Below, piece by piece: positions 26,701 to 37,810 of a DNA stretch of 64,000 bases (its first letter is position 1; each line of letters opens with the position of its first letter). The notes beneath the pieces were generated by a model that had not been told where the DNA came from, searched no databases, and saw only the letters and a program-made list of their open reading frames with translations. Both the position numbers and the translations under genes were made by a program. Where the stretch lies: NCBI GenBank assembly GCA_018398575.1, contig JAGTXZ010000002.1, forward strand, positions 2,544,501-2,608,500, read 5' to 3'. This DNA is from Ampelomyces quisqualis (Eukaryota; Ascomycota; Dothideomycetes; Pleosporales; Phaeosphaeriaceae).

Positions 26701-27149
26701 AAGCTACACGCCAGGTAATAGGTTAAAGAAGTTCTATTAACGCACTAAAGAAGACCTAAAGCTTATTAACTAGAGCTTATCTACTAACAAGACTAAAGAC
26801 TAGGCGCTCTCTAGCTATAGGCAAGACATCCTACAACTAGTAGGAGAATTAGTAGCGCGCTAGTGTTCTAAAAGGCTTAAGAACACTACTAAGGTAGATA
26901 AGGATAAAAATTTAGATTTGAAACAATTAGCAGAGACGCGCTAAAGAGCTGTTAGAGTGCACATTGTTAAAAACCTAAACTTTAACAGATCTAAATACAA
27001 AGTTGTTAGAATAGCTTTAAAGCATTTACAAAAACAAAAATAGATAGTAAAGAAAGGTATACAACAGACGCAGTTTATAATAATCCTACTAGCTATCTAA
27101 AGTAATACTATTAAAACTAGCCTATGCATTTACTATTTAGAAGCTATAT

Positions 27150-30100
27150 TAGCACTACGCTATAAGGTATGTAAGCCTAAACTTCTAAATATACTAAAGC
27201 TTTAGAAGAAGCAGTAGTATTATTGCTAGTATTAACAGGTATATTAACATTAACTTCTATCTTATCTCTATCATTAACATTGTTCTTAGTAACAGTATCT
27301 ATAGACTTACTAGCCTTACCTTTAGACTTAGATTTAGAATCTAGTTTAACAGCTTAACTAGGATTAAAATAAAAGTTACTATTATTAGAAAGCTCTAGCA
27401 GCTCTTTAGTTACGCAAGACCCTCTACTATAATAGCTCTTGTTATAAGCTGTATTGCGCAGCAGCCTACCCTAAACAAACAAACTCTAATTAAACCTTAC
27501 AGTAGCCTAACAGGTTAAAACAAGAAACTAAGAATAAGACGTATAGTCTCTAACACTTTATACAGTAAGAATAGGCAGCGTTAGTAAGATGTTACAAGCG
27601 TTAAGGCTATTTTAATTAACAAATTACTTTAAATTACTTAAGCTACTACATTGTTAGCGCAATTCTAAAAGAAGTCTCTAGAGAAAAGTATTTCTAAACA
27701 AGAGTTAGCAACTTACCTATATAAGAACAAGCCTAAAAACCTATATTAGAAAAGTAGTTAGTGCAAGCACTATAAAGCAGCTACTTTCTATTATAAACAA
27801 TACTATAACACTTGCTAAAAGCGTATTTGCAATTGCCTTTTACGCAACAGCTATAGAGCTAAACGTTATACTAGCTAGAGTCTAGGTATGTACAAGTAGA
27901 CTAACTGTAATATAGAATAAGTGTAGCTAGATTATCCTTAAGAAAGTTGCAGCCTATACCTAAGCAAAAGTAATTCTTAACTAAAATTCTATTAGTCTTT
28001 ATGTTAAAGGAGTTAAACTAAATAGCTAGTATACATCTACTCTCTTCTATAAGCTTAGAAAATAGGGCGCAGTTATCAAGCAGCAGAAGAAGGCTTCTTT
28101 TGTTAGTTTTAATCTTAAAAAGCATATGCTAGAGCTAAGCAATAACCTTAATAGTTATTTAGCTAGATAATATTGCTATAACTATAAATAAATTAGCTTA
28201 AAACAGCTAACAAGTTATTTAAATACTGCTTACGCTAGTTATAGATAGCATTATAAGGGGAAGTAACCTTCTTATAGATGTACAACTTAGAAGTCTTATT
28301 ACTACAATAACTAGGAAAAATTAGCTTTGCAAAAGATGTCTAAGTAATAGACTAAGAGGCAGGCAGAAAGGCTATTAGAGTTAGCGTGCAACACTAAGCA
28401 ATCTAAGCTTAAAGCTTACTATTACCTATGCCCCAAGTCTTAGCTAGCTTACTGCAAGCCTAAGAAGTTGTTAGAACTTTAATAGACAACTTAGAAAAGC
28501 CTTAGCTGTTGTTAGAAAAGCCTAGATTGCTATTAAGGAAGCCTAGGCTATTATTAGAGAAACTAGGCAGAATTCTAGAGATTAACTATGCTGCATTGTA
28601 GAACTTATTACTAGACTCTAAAGTAACAGTAATAGGCAAGTATAATAGACGTAGAATTAGGCTGCGTAAACGTAAATTTTAGAGTAACGCGTGTTTAAGC
28701 TACTAAAGAAGCTTATTAATTATAGCTAGAGCTGCAGCGTTAGGCAGAGGCAGTAGAAAAGTTGTTAGGAGAGTTTAGAGAGCTAGCAAAACTCTCTTAG
28801 CAACCTTAGGCTTAGTAGACACTTTTCTAAATAGTAGCAGCTTAGTTAACAGCCTATATACTACAGCTAAAGCCTTAGTAGCCTTACTAGACAAAGAGAA
28901 AGTAAAAGAGTGCTACAGGCTGCTCTTAGGACTAGGCTATTACCTACAAGGAGATTAAGAAACAAGCAGAAGTAGCGTTAGGCGCAGCAGGAAGCAAATA
29001 AGCAGGCAATGTTAAGTAGTAGCGTAGAAATCTATACTAAGTAAGGTATTTAACAGGCTTAGAAAGAGAGTGTAGAAGTATAAGAGTAAAGGTAAAGTAC
29101 AGGATTTAATAAAAGCCTAGGTAACACGCAGTTAAAACAACGCGCTAGTTAGGTAAGAGAAAAATAATAAATAGTAGTAATAGAGCGTTAGTTAATTAGA
29201 ATATTAGAAAAAAGAAAAAGCCTCTTTTATAAGAGAGGGAGAAAGTAGTGCCCTCTAGCACAGCTATAAACTCTAAAGATGCATTAAAAAAGAAGAGTTA
29301 ATTTTACAGCAAGCTACTACAAAAACAAGATCTATAATAGAGAACTCTAATTGTTAGAAGAGTTATTTAAACTACTTAAGCTATTACTTAAGGCATCTAT
29401 ATTAACATTTTTAACTAATAGATTACTATTGCTAGCTTTTAGGCTAGCATTATTAACGCTACACTTTGCACTAGCTAAAGGCCTACTAATATTAAGCTAA
29501 GCTAAAGCCTTATTAGTAATAGTATTATTAGCATCCTTCTTAACATCTTTATTAACTATAGCTAACTTAGGATCTAACTAAGCCTTCTTGCAAAGCAACT
29601 TCTTAACTCTATAACCCTTTATAGATAGACTAAAAATGCAACGCTTGCTAAGAGATAGAGTGCCTAAGAGCTTCTTAGAGCTATAGCTAGCTTTAGAAGA
29701 GTTTTTAGAGACCTTGCTAGCATTAAAGTCTAGGCTTTAACAAGCTTTCTTAGCTAACAACTTTGTAAAATCTAGTAGACTAGACTTGCTTAGAGCTCTA
29801 AAGCTACTAAGCTTTTTTGCTAGGGTTAGTAAACTGCAATTGCGCAAATTCTTAGAAGGCAAGTTATTAAGAATAAGAGAGCTAGGAGTAATGTAAAAGA
29901 GCTTAACAGCTCTAGTGCTCTTAACGCTACATAGAATAACTAGAGCGCCTATAAATAATTAGCAAATAACTTTAAGAAAACAACAGAAAAGAATAACTAA
30001 AAAGGCGTTAGCTACTTACAATTTATTAAACACTGCTCTTTAGTAAAAGAAAATAAGTAGTTACTACAAGTACTATTATTTAGCAGCTTACTCTAGAACC

Positions 30101-31390
30101 TAAATTGTATACATAAGCTAGTAGACTTAAACGTCTAACTAGCTCTTGCGCAGCAACTGCATAAGTGCTTAGACTTACTTTTAATAGAAGCTATGTTAAT
30201 AGCGCAGTTAGTATAGCTTAGGATTAAGCTCTTAATGTAAGCGTTGTAGATCTTATACTTCTTAGCTCTAGAGTTATTCTTAAGGCTAAAGTAATTGCCT
30301 AGAGTAGAAAGCTACTTATTAATATGCAGAGGCCTATTCGTCTTAACAACTAAGCTTACCTACTTAGCTCCTAAATAAGAGCTAATAGCAAGTAGTAATA
30401 AATAAGGCCTAAATGTTTTTCTTGCAAAGTTAAGAGCAATAAAGACTAACTAGATCTTAGCAATAAGAGAGTAGCTTAGCTTCCTATTCTTGTTTAATTT
30501 AACTAGAGTAAATGTTAGTACGCGTTTAGTTTAACTTATTAATAAACTAGCACTTACTCTAGTTAATTACATTACTATAGCTAGAACAGTTAACTAGGCA
30601 CCTGTAAACTAAAAAGCAAGTATCTCTATTAGGCCTAAGAACAAGCTTGTTCTTTATTATAGCTTAAAGATAAAGGTAAGGTGCAACTAAGAGGCTAAGG
30701 AAGTGTTAGGCACGTGTATTAGAAAAATTCTAATTAACTAAAGGTAAAGCGTTAACTAAGCAACTATTAGCAACAGCTAAGCTAGAAACTTAAAGACCTA
30801 AAGTAAGAATGCGCTAAATTATAGAAAGAGGCAGCTAAGTAGGTAAAGAAGCAGAGCGTACACTAGAGCAAAGTAGTGTAGCTGCGTGTAAATAAGTTAC
30901 CTTAAAAAGCAAATAGAAGTAGCAAAGTAAAAGAGTAACAGGTAGATAATACAAACTAAGCTAAAGCTAGTTAGAACACTTATTAACAAGATAAAGAAGT
31001 TAAGTAGCTAATTGCAGCACAGTAGTAGTAAAGTTGCGCGTTAAGCAGGTTAAGAGAGAAAGAGGCATAGAGTAAGCAGCTAGTAATAAAAGCAATAGAG
31101 AGTTAAATAATAAGCAGAGTAGCTAAAAGAAGAGTAGAGGCTAAAAGGTAAGGTAAAGTTAGCTAACGCAAGACTTGTTATAATAGAAGCAGTCTAAAGC
31201 GTTTACAGTTGCAACGCAAGTCTGCCTAAGTAACGCTGCTACAACACTAGGTAAAGTTAGAATAACATAGGCTAATAGCACTTTAGCGTTTAAGTAAGAG
31301 AGTTAGATAGTAACGTAAAGAGATAGGAAAGATTGTAAATAGGCACTACTCCTTTACTAAAGGCCTATTAGTTACTACTTTTTTAATAAG
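27150..31390. other. RIP-mutated region, content not identified
   Basis: Same base pattern as the preceding 27 kb. It has long stretches rich in Leu/Lys/Arg codons in several frames, a low-complexity segment near 27,190-27,360, and a GTTAGAAAAGCCTAG-type internal repeat near 28,490-28,560. I found no reverse transcriptase, transposase or integrase motif. Probably one or more further degraded repeats. Confidence 0.45.
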
Positions 31391-31400
31391 TACTTACGTT
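31390..31400. other. Junction between RIP-mutated nuclear DNA and mitochondrial-type DNA
   Basis: Left of about 31,390 TCA, TGA, TGG and CCA are almost absent. Immediately right of it they return, TGA starts to read as Trp, and a GIY-YIG frame opens at 31,473. The change occurs within a few tens of bases, inside what would be an atp6 intron ORF, so the mitochondrial piece begins mid-gene. No duplication or filler is obvious at the join. Confidence 0.75.
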
Positions 31401-31472
31401 TTAAACAGCAAAAGAACTCTGTCTACATCGTCTGAAATATTACCTGATAGAGTCTACATTAATGCTAATTAG

Positions 31473-32525
31473 GACAAAGAATTAATCGTTAGTGAAAATA
31501 AAGGACGAGCGGGTATTTATCGTTGAGTACACAGAGAATCAGGTAAAAGTTACATAGGTTCTTCAAATAAATTGAATATTAGATTTAAACAATATTTTAA
31601 TTATAATTATATATCATACCCTAAACGGAATATGGCCATTTATAAGGCATTGTTAAAACATGGTTATGCGGAGTTTAGATTAGAAATTTTAGAATATTGC
31701 TCTGGCGAAATATTACTTAAAAGAGAGCAACACTACTTTAATAAATGTAAACCCGAATATAATATATTAAAAATAGCTGGATCTCCCTTAGGTTACAGAC
31801 ATAGTGAACCAGCTAAATTTTTAATTGGTATAGCTTCTAAAGATAGAAAAGTATCAGAATCAAGCCGTGATACAAGAAGAAAAGCTTTGTTAGGTAAAGC
31901 TTTTGATAATAAACGTTTAGAAAAAATGCGTCTAAGTAATACCTTAAGAAAGTCTGTCTTGTTAACTAATACAGAAAAAGGTAAGACCCACGTATTTTCA
32001 TCTAAGACAGACGCTGGTGCATATCTAGGTATATCCCGTATATCCGTAAGTAAATATTTATTAAACAATATGCCTTACAAGGGTTATACTATTTCTGAAG
32101 CCCCCTTAAAAGACAATGATGTTACTAAGCTATCGTCTCCTTCTAGTTTTATTAAGCAACAGCCTGTCCGATTAACTAATGAGTTAACAGGTATTTCCAA
32201 AGAATTCTCTTCTATAGTAGATGCTGCCAAATATTTGGATATATCTAGGGCGCGGCTGTGATACTTTTTAAATAATATGTCTAATATCGAGAATGGTACA
32301 TTAAAAGGGTATACTATTTCCAAGATAACGGATACTCAAGTTAAAGTTAACAGGAAACGTGTTAATATAGAGGTTACGAATATATCTACAAATAAAGTAA
32401 AAGTATACCCTTCGCTTACTTTAGCTGCCGAAGCTTTAGATGTACCTTGGTCCAGTTTATCAGGGTATTTTGCTAAGAAACGTACTAATCCTTATAAAAA
32501 CAAATATAACCTAAAATTAGTATAA
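31473..32525 (+). CDS. GIY-YIG homing endonuclease, atp6 intron, code 4
   Basis: Intron-encoded endonuclease that would cut an intronless atp6 allele to spread its intron. GIYRW begins at 31,512 with TGA (31,524) as Trp, followed by YIGSS near 31,552, the two halves of the GIY-YIG motif. Next come ALLKHGYAEFRLEILEYC and EYNILKIAGSPLG, typical of this family, then helix-turn-helix-like (NUMOD) repeats containing AGAYLGISR and AAKYLDISR. A second TGA at 32,259 is Trp and the frame runs on to TAA at 32,523. Open for 350 codons except for TAG at 31,470 just upstream, which could be a mutated Trp or the limit of the ORF. No ATG is needed if it was fused to the upstream exon. Confidence 0.85.
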
Positions 32526-33340
32526 ACACTAATTTTTTTGTATTTAAACTACTTTATACCAAATATATAAATTTTTTATGTGTTTAACAGGTCAAAAACA
32601 TTCTTTAATACAGCCGATTATATCTTGCTCGTAATGTTTCTTTAGAGTTAAGATTAGCTGCTAACGTAAAAAAAAGATAAGATTAGGTACCTCATTCTTG
32701 TTGCGTTAAAGAGCCAAACTCCGGAGAAGCCCTAAAGCTCTAATAACTAAAGATAAGACGGAAACTTCTTAACTGGCCTTATTTATGATTAAGGGTATAG
32801 TAATATCATTAGAGATCCTAGTAATAGGAATGGGTAATCGCGGATCTAAATCAGATAATTATCTGTAAAAGAGCAACGAGTAGACGGTTCTTCCCTTAGA
32901 TTAAACTAAAGGTAAGGTGTACTCTAGTCGCCGGGAAAGCCGGTTCTTAGGAGAAAATAAGTAACCTAAGATTAAAGCTATAACAATAGCCTATCCTTAT
33001 TTTATAATATCTATTTTCGTTGTTTTTATTCATTCTATCAACTCGATAGTCGAATAGGAAGATTGTATCAAAAAGGAAAATTAATATAACTATATATGGA
33101 CTTATAAAACAATAAAAGTATACTTATGTTAATAAATAGCAGAATCTTTCAGTAATTTCGTATTATGTGAAGTTTATTATGTAACACTTTAAAGAAAGGA
33201 TAAAGTATATAAACACCTTTAAATAAGGGGACAAAGTTTATATATACCTTTAAAGAAAGGATAAAGTTGTTAACAACTTAAATTATCTACTGTTAAAAAT
33301 TCTACAGAGAGATCTGTTCCATCTTATTGTTTTCACTTAC
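32526..33340 (+). ncRNA. Group I intron core (atp6 region)
   Basis: Positions about 32,690-32,945 contain elements of a group I catalytic core: AGAGCCAAACTCCGG, AAGCCCTAAAGC, AATCGCGGATCTAA and GAGCAACGAGTAGACGG. The same blocks recur in the nad5 intron at 44,920-45,100, which supports the call. The stretch 33,060-33,340 is AT-rich with short repeats (AAAGAAAGGATAAAGT) and no gene. Confidence 0.7.
33097..33147 (+). repeat. Copy of the atp6 intron 3' segment
   Basis: AATAAAAGTATACTTATG followed by TTAATAAATAGCA is shared with 35,380-35,412 and 37,507-37,540, where it directly precedes the atp6 3' exons. Here no exon follows, so this is a third, partial copy of the intron end. Confidence 0.8.
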
Positions 33341-33674
33341 ATAGCGTGAGATCGCGTAGCCTGTTTAATCTATCTAAAAATTATGCCTTCTCTACGAAGT
33401 GTTTAAGACCTATTGACGTAAGGGCGTTTTCAACTTCCAAAAGTAAGGGTTCCTCTTCTGAAGACTCTTCTGGTTTAGCTGTTTTCTCTGATGCTGACAA
33501 AGACAAACTAAGTATCCTTAGTTATGTTAAAGGTAAATCCAGGATATACATGTAAACTAATAAATTGAATGGTAAGAAGTACGTAGGGAGTAGGTTTCAT
33601 CTATAAAGATTAGAATCATAACAAGTAGAATTATAACAAAGATTATTTAAGTTCGTAGACAAGTTAGAATAGCC

Positions 33675-34516
33675 TTGTCATTACGAAAACAAAGACCTAT
33701 TTCACATTCCTTCTCTTATAAAAGGTATCCTTTTAAATATAATTTAATTTATCGTAGAAATTACTCACAGGTTACAAATAGTCAACCAATAGTAAGCAGC
33801 AGCATTATTCCTGTTGTAACATATCCTAACGCTTTTTTAAACAAGTCAATTATACTAAAAAGCTCTAAAAATAAAGCAGGTATTTATCGTTGAGTAAACA
33901 AAGTAAATGGTAATACCTATATTGGTAGTAGTGTAAATCTAGCCCGAAGATTTAGAGTGTACTATAATTTTTCTTATCTTTTAGTTAGAATAGCAAAAAG
34001 TAAAAGCCAAATAAATAGTGCAATTTTAAAGCATAGTTACTCTAATTTCCAATTAGAAATATTAGAATACTGTATAGCGGAAAACGCTATAAGTAGAGAA
34101 CAATATAATCTTGATTTATTAAAACCTGAATATAATATACTAACTATCGCAGGTTCAAGACTTGGAAGTAAGCATTCGGAGGAAAGCCTACTAAAAATAA
34201 GTAAATATGCTAAAGGGCGTAAACACACAGAACAAAGTAAAAATTTACTTAGTTTGGCCAATAAAGGTATTAATAATCCCAACTTTAGTAAAACTTATAG
34301 TAAAGAAACTAAAGCCTTTATTAGTTTAGCTAGATTAGGGAAAAATTTTCTTTCAGGATTAGCTAGAGATAAGATGAGTGAAAGTACTAGGACAGCATTA
34401 AGAGTTTTAGATTTAAAAACAAATGAAAGTTCAATATATACTTCTTTAACTAGAGCAGCTAAAGCAATAGGTATTACAAGACCTTTACTAGGTAGAAGAG
34501 TTAAAAATACATAAGG
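33675..34516 (+). CDS. GIY-YIG homing endonuclease 2 (atp6 intron)
   Basis: The GIY motif is GIYRW at 33,879-33,893 with TGA as Trp; YIGSS follows near 33,919. Downstream are ILKHSYSNFQLEILEYC, EYNILTIAGSRLGSKHSEE and NUMOD-type motifs ending in ITRPLLGRRVKN. Reads through as one frame to TAA at 34,512. An in-frame continuation after that codon still looks endonuclease-like for about 15 residues, so the TAA may be a mutated Trp (TGA) rather than the true end. The start is uncertain; a short related frame lies at 33,346-33,555. Confidence 0.8.
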
Positions 34517-34617
34517 TCCCTTTTTAGTTAAAAAACGTTACCAAGTTGAAAGGGTGGTAAAACCTGAAAAGTAGTAGTTATTGGTAACCCAAAACTTAAT
34601 CCAGGTACTATAGGCTT

Positions 34618-35322
34618 TTGGAATATTACAATGTAAATAGAATGCTAAACGAAAAAAGTATGCCTATTAACGTTGCATTATTAAAGTACGGTTATACTAA
34701 CTTTACTCTTACTATCTTAGAAATTTGTGACAAAGATAGTCTTATGTCTAGAGAAAAACACTTTTTTGAAGTATACTCTCCTGAGTATAATATATTAAAA
34801 ATACCTGGAAGCCCTTTCCGAGGATCTGGATAAACACATTCTGAAGCTACAATAGAAAATATGCGTATCGCTGCATCTAAGACATTCAAATCTCCAGAAT
34901 TTTTAACTAAATTATCTAAAGGTTAATCTAGTGGTATCAAAGTTGAGGTAACTGATTTGGAAAAAAACACTACTACTACTTACCATGCCATTAGAGCTGC
35001 TGCCCAAGCTTTGGATATTAACAAAAGATATATTAAACATTACATTTACTTGAAACAAGATAAACCTGTTTTAGGTAAATATACTTTTAAATTAAATTTA
35101 AACTTAGATAACAAAAGTAGAAATTTAATTAACGAAAAGGTTCAAAAAACTTCTATGAAAGTAGAGGTTACTAATGTCGACACTAAACAGGTTATATTAT
35201 ACTCTTCTATTACAGCTGCTGCTAGAGCATTAGGTTATCGTTAAGCTAGTATAACTTTATACTTAAAAGATAATAGAACTAAACCTTTTAAAGGAAAATA
35301 TTGGTTCAAATTAGTAAACTAG
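34618..35322 (+). pseudogene. GIY-YIG endonuclease 3, 5'-truncated and stop-interrupted
   Basis: Starts inside the catalytic domain (ALLKYGYTNFTLTILEIC, EYNILKIPGSP); the GIY half is missing. C-terminal NUMOD repeats (AAQALDINKRYI, AARALGYR) follow and the frame ends KYWFKLVN at TAG 35,320. In-frame TAA codons at 34,831, 34,924 and 35,242 interrupt it. The latter two are CAA mutated in a TCA context. Its last codons and 3' flank are duplicated at 37,433-37,560. Confidence 0.75.
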
Positions 35323-35645
35323 AATACTATAGTATACGCCGTGTACTATACCTGGATACTACCTAATTGAATTATAAAGCAATAAAAGTATACTTATGTT
35401 AATAAATAGCATAATCTGAGGATAAATTTGTTTAACGACTTTCAGGACATATGCTTTTGAATATTTTAAGTGGATTTACATACAATATTATAAGCTCAGG
35501 TTTGCTTTTTTTGCTCTTAGGATTATTACTATTATTATTCATAATGGCATTTTCTGGACTTGAATTAGGTATTGCATTTATACAATCTCAAGTTTTTGTA
35601 GTTCTATCTTGTTCTTATATAAAAGATGCTTTAGAATTACATTAA
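35303..35645 (+). repeat. First copy of the atp6 intron-end plus 3'-exon unit
   Basis: A unit made of the endonuclease tail, intron 3' segment and last atp6 exon; homologous to 37,433-37,774. This copy keeps TGG, TCA and TGA at several places where the other has TAG, TTA and TAA. Confidence 0.85.
35445..35645 (+). CDS. atp6: atp6 3' exon, copy 1 (intact)
   Basis: Last exon of ATP synthase F0 subunit a, the membrane channel subunit of complex V. It encodes the end of the protein from the conserved GHMLLNILSGFTYN, through FSGLELGIAFIQSQVFVVL, to SYIKDALELH and TAA. Frame and residues match fungal atp6; the first exon lies outside the window. It follows a group I intron 3' end with a TTTCAG-like junction at 35,441-35,446. 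An overlapping frame (35,609-36,043, 144 codons, hydrophobic, unknown) begins inside its last codons. Confidence 0.88.
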   Translation, partial: GHMLLNILSGFTYNIISSGLLFLLLGLLLLLFIMAFSGLELGIAFIQSQVFVVLSCSYIKDALELH

Positions 35646-36216
35646 TTAAAAACATTCTGTATATATGCTTGACAAAGCCAGCTTCTCCTTTGTTTAGTAG
35701 CAAACAAATTTTATCAAATGATTATACACCTATGTTGCTATCTAGTAATATTTTTATTGTCGTCTTACAGCTAGTCTCTAAAAATACTAGTCAGAATTTT
35801 GTATACTTAATAAGAAAGGTATTGCTTAATAAACTGTCTGAATATATTACATATAGGGTTAAAATATTTTTAGATAAGTATCCATTTTTTTTAGAAAAGT
35901 ATCCATTTTTATATAGATGTGTCAATAATTTTTTCAGTGCTTTTAATTTCTTAACTGATAAAGTATTATCGTACATAGAAAATACATTAAAAAAGGAAAC
36001 TTTAATTAATTATACCATTTTATATATTTTTCTGAATATTTAAGAATAATAGAAGGTAAGCTTAGCTTAAATGTATTTTTAATAATAACTGGGTTTGTTT
36101 GTATTTTTCATAGTAATTTTCAATTATACTTTATATTATAGTCTTTTTCAATTTTTAAAAACTATCTTGAAAATAATACTTGAATTATTTATAATTATCC
36201 AAAGTTATATAAAATA
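35646..36216 (+). other. Spacer with a weak hydrophobic ORF
   Basis: Mostly AT-rich. A 144-codon frame starting at 35,609 inside atp6 runs to 36,043 and is rich in Leu, Phe and Lys with an internal duplicated FFLEKYP-type segment. Nothing in it is recognisable and it may be chance. 36,044-36,216 shows nothing. Confidence 0.3.
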
Positions 36217-36915
36217 ATGTTAGAGCTAAACTTATTAATTATTACAGGTTTAATTCTATATTTTCTGGGTTGTATATGAATAGAAGTAATTATACCTTTT
36301 GCAAAATATCTAAGACATATACTAAAAATAGAGTCTAACAATAATAATGGTAATAAATATCCTGACTCTGATTTAGGCCAAAATCCAGGGGAAAACCTCA
36401 ATATGGAACCTAATATGGAACCCAATAAACCTAATATGGAACCCAATGAACCTAATATAGAACCTAATAAACCTAATATAGAACTCAATAAACCTAATAT
36501 AGAACCTAATGAACCCAATATAGAACCCAAAGGACCTAATGGACCTAATAAACCTAGTCCTAAGACACTGAAAAATAGACAGCGTTAAAGGAAACAGCGT
36601 GAACAACAAGCATTACTACAGGGTAGAAGATGCAAAACATATGCAAAGCTAGATCATTTAAGTCCTAAAGAGAAAAAGGAATGAGTTAAACAACAAAATC
36701 TAGAATCAAGAACAAGAAATTGAGAAGCTATCTCTAAGAGGAGGAAAAATAAGTATGCATTAAAAAAACAAGCACAAGGTCTACTATATAAACCACATCC
36801 TATATATAAAGAACCTTAAGAATTAGAGAAGGAAACTTTACAACCAGTAAAGGAAGATTTACCACCAGTAGATGAAAATTATAGAGGATTTACAGCTGTT
36901 AATAAAAAGAGGTAG
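36217..36915 (+). pseudogene. Unknown mitochondrial ORF with membrane anchor and EPN repeats
   Basis: ATG at 36,217 opens a frame with an N-terminal hydrophobic segment (about residues 4-20). A linker follows, then a repeat block at 36,403-36,560 built on the 7-residue PNIEPNK, and a strongly basic tail containing KEKKEW and KRRKNKY. TGA is used as Trp several times, so it belongs to the mitochondrial code. TAA at about 36,586 and 36,817 are CAA mutated in TCA context; the frame ends at TAG 36,913. I do not recognise the family. A structured element (copy A) lies 285 bp downstream. Confidence 0.55.
36403..36560 (+). repeat. 21-bp minisatellite coding EPN repeats
   Basis: About seven units based on CCTAATATAGAACCTAATAA, in frame with the surrounding ORF and varying at Lys/Glu and Met/Ile positions. 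Frame conservation suggests the repeat expanded while coding. Confidence 0.85.
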
Positions 36916-37199
36916 TTTTACCTTGTTATTGTATAAAGATCCATTAGAATTGTAATTACATTAAAAATTTTATTATCTAAAACATAGTCCTTATAAACTT
37001 TTATTGTTTTTTATGTTATTTACTCTATACGAACTCTCGCTATGTTTTTCTTTATTTTCTATTGATATTCTTTATTTTTTGTCCTGTTTATTCCTTTTTT
37101 TCATTTGTTTCTAAAGATTTACTATGTTTTATGTTTATCTTAACGTTTTTTCACTTCTTTTAAAATATTTACTTTTTCTTTTGTTTCTATAGATTATAG
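36916..37199. other. AT-rich spacer
   Basis: Poly-T/A-rich, no frame longer than a few codons. Holds the interval between the EPN-repeat ORF and structured element A. Confidence 0.5.
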
Positions 37200-37358
37200 T
37201 TAACTTGTTATACTAAATTGTATAGAATACAAAATAGCTATAACAAATCCCTATTCCCCTAAGTAAACAGAGGCGAATAGGAAAGTTGCATTCTACAATA
37301 TTATTACTATTTATATACAGCAACAGGGGAGAAGCTATCTTATGCAGGTTAAACCCTA
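37200..37358 (+). ncRNA. Gene-end structured element, copy A
   Basis: Conserved blocks in order: TAACTTGTTAT (37,201), TATAACAAATCCC (37,239), a perfect 7-bp hairpin stem CCTATTC/GAATAGG, GTTGC...GCAAC, GGGGAGAAG and TTAAACCCT. The stem TTGTTAT/ATAACAA closes the first arm. AGGG pairs with CCCT at the outer end. Downstream of the EPN-repeat ORF. Confidence 0.75.
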
Positions 37359-37432
37359 TAAAGATTAAAGCCCTATAAACACTTTTAAATAAAGATAAAA
37401 AGTCTATATAAACCTTTAGAGCAAAATATTAG

Positions 37433-37774
37433 TTTAAATTAGTAAACTAGAATACTGTAGCATACGCTGTGTACTTTATCTAGATACTACCTAATTGAAT
37501 TATAAAGCAATAAAAGTATACTTATGTTAATAAATAGTATAATCTAAGGATCAATTTGTTTAACAACTTTTAGGACATATGTTACTTAATATACTTAGTG
37601 GATTTACATACAATATTATAAGTTCTGGTATTATTTTCTTTATATTAGGGTTATTACCATTAGCATTTATTATTGCCTTTTTCTGGATTAGAATTAGGTA
37701 TTGCCTTTATACAATCTTAAGTATTTGTAGTATTATCTTGTTCTTATATTAAAGACGCATTAGAATTACATTAG
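37433..37774 (+). pseudogene. atp6: atp6 intron end and 3' exon, copy 2 (frameshifted, RIP-type stop)
   Basis: Homologous to 35,303-35,645. The exon starts at 37,573 with GHMLLNILSGFTYN. An extra T in a T-run at 37,678-37,682 shifts the frame before FSGLELG, and SQV has become S-stop-V (TAA at 37,718, CAA in TCA context). In the intron part TATTGG became TATTAG, GGTTCA became AGTTTA, CTGG became CTAG and CTGA became CTAA: all YCA/TGR transitions. The copies also differ at many silent sites, so they are not a very recent duplication. Confidence 0.85.
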
Positions 37775-37810
37775 ATTAAGAGTAAATTATACTATTAGAT
37801 TTAAATAAAC

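Larger units (their letters stand above)
19285..27150 (+). mobile_element. Long Ty3/Gypsy retrotransposon relic
   Basis: A single plus-strand series of Gypsy domains covers almost 8 kb: gag (about 20,400-20,620), protease, reverse transcriptase, RNase H and integrase. The order protease-RT-RNase H-integrase is that of Ty3/Gypsy. LTRs could not be recognised at either end, so limits are approximate. Stops are almost all TAA/TAG at Gln and Trp positions. Confidence 0.85.

Noticed and set aside
31793..32323. Minus-strand ORFs of 79-91 codons
   Set aside because: Shadows of the GIY-YIG endonuclease on the plus strand; no family resemblance.
36195..36609. Open minus-strand frames rich in Gly-Ser-Ile-Leu and Arg-Phe-Ile repeats
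   Set aside because: They are the antisense of the EPN-coding 21-bp repeat; the plus frame has an ATG, a membrane segment and a coherent tail.
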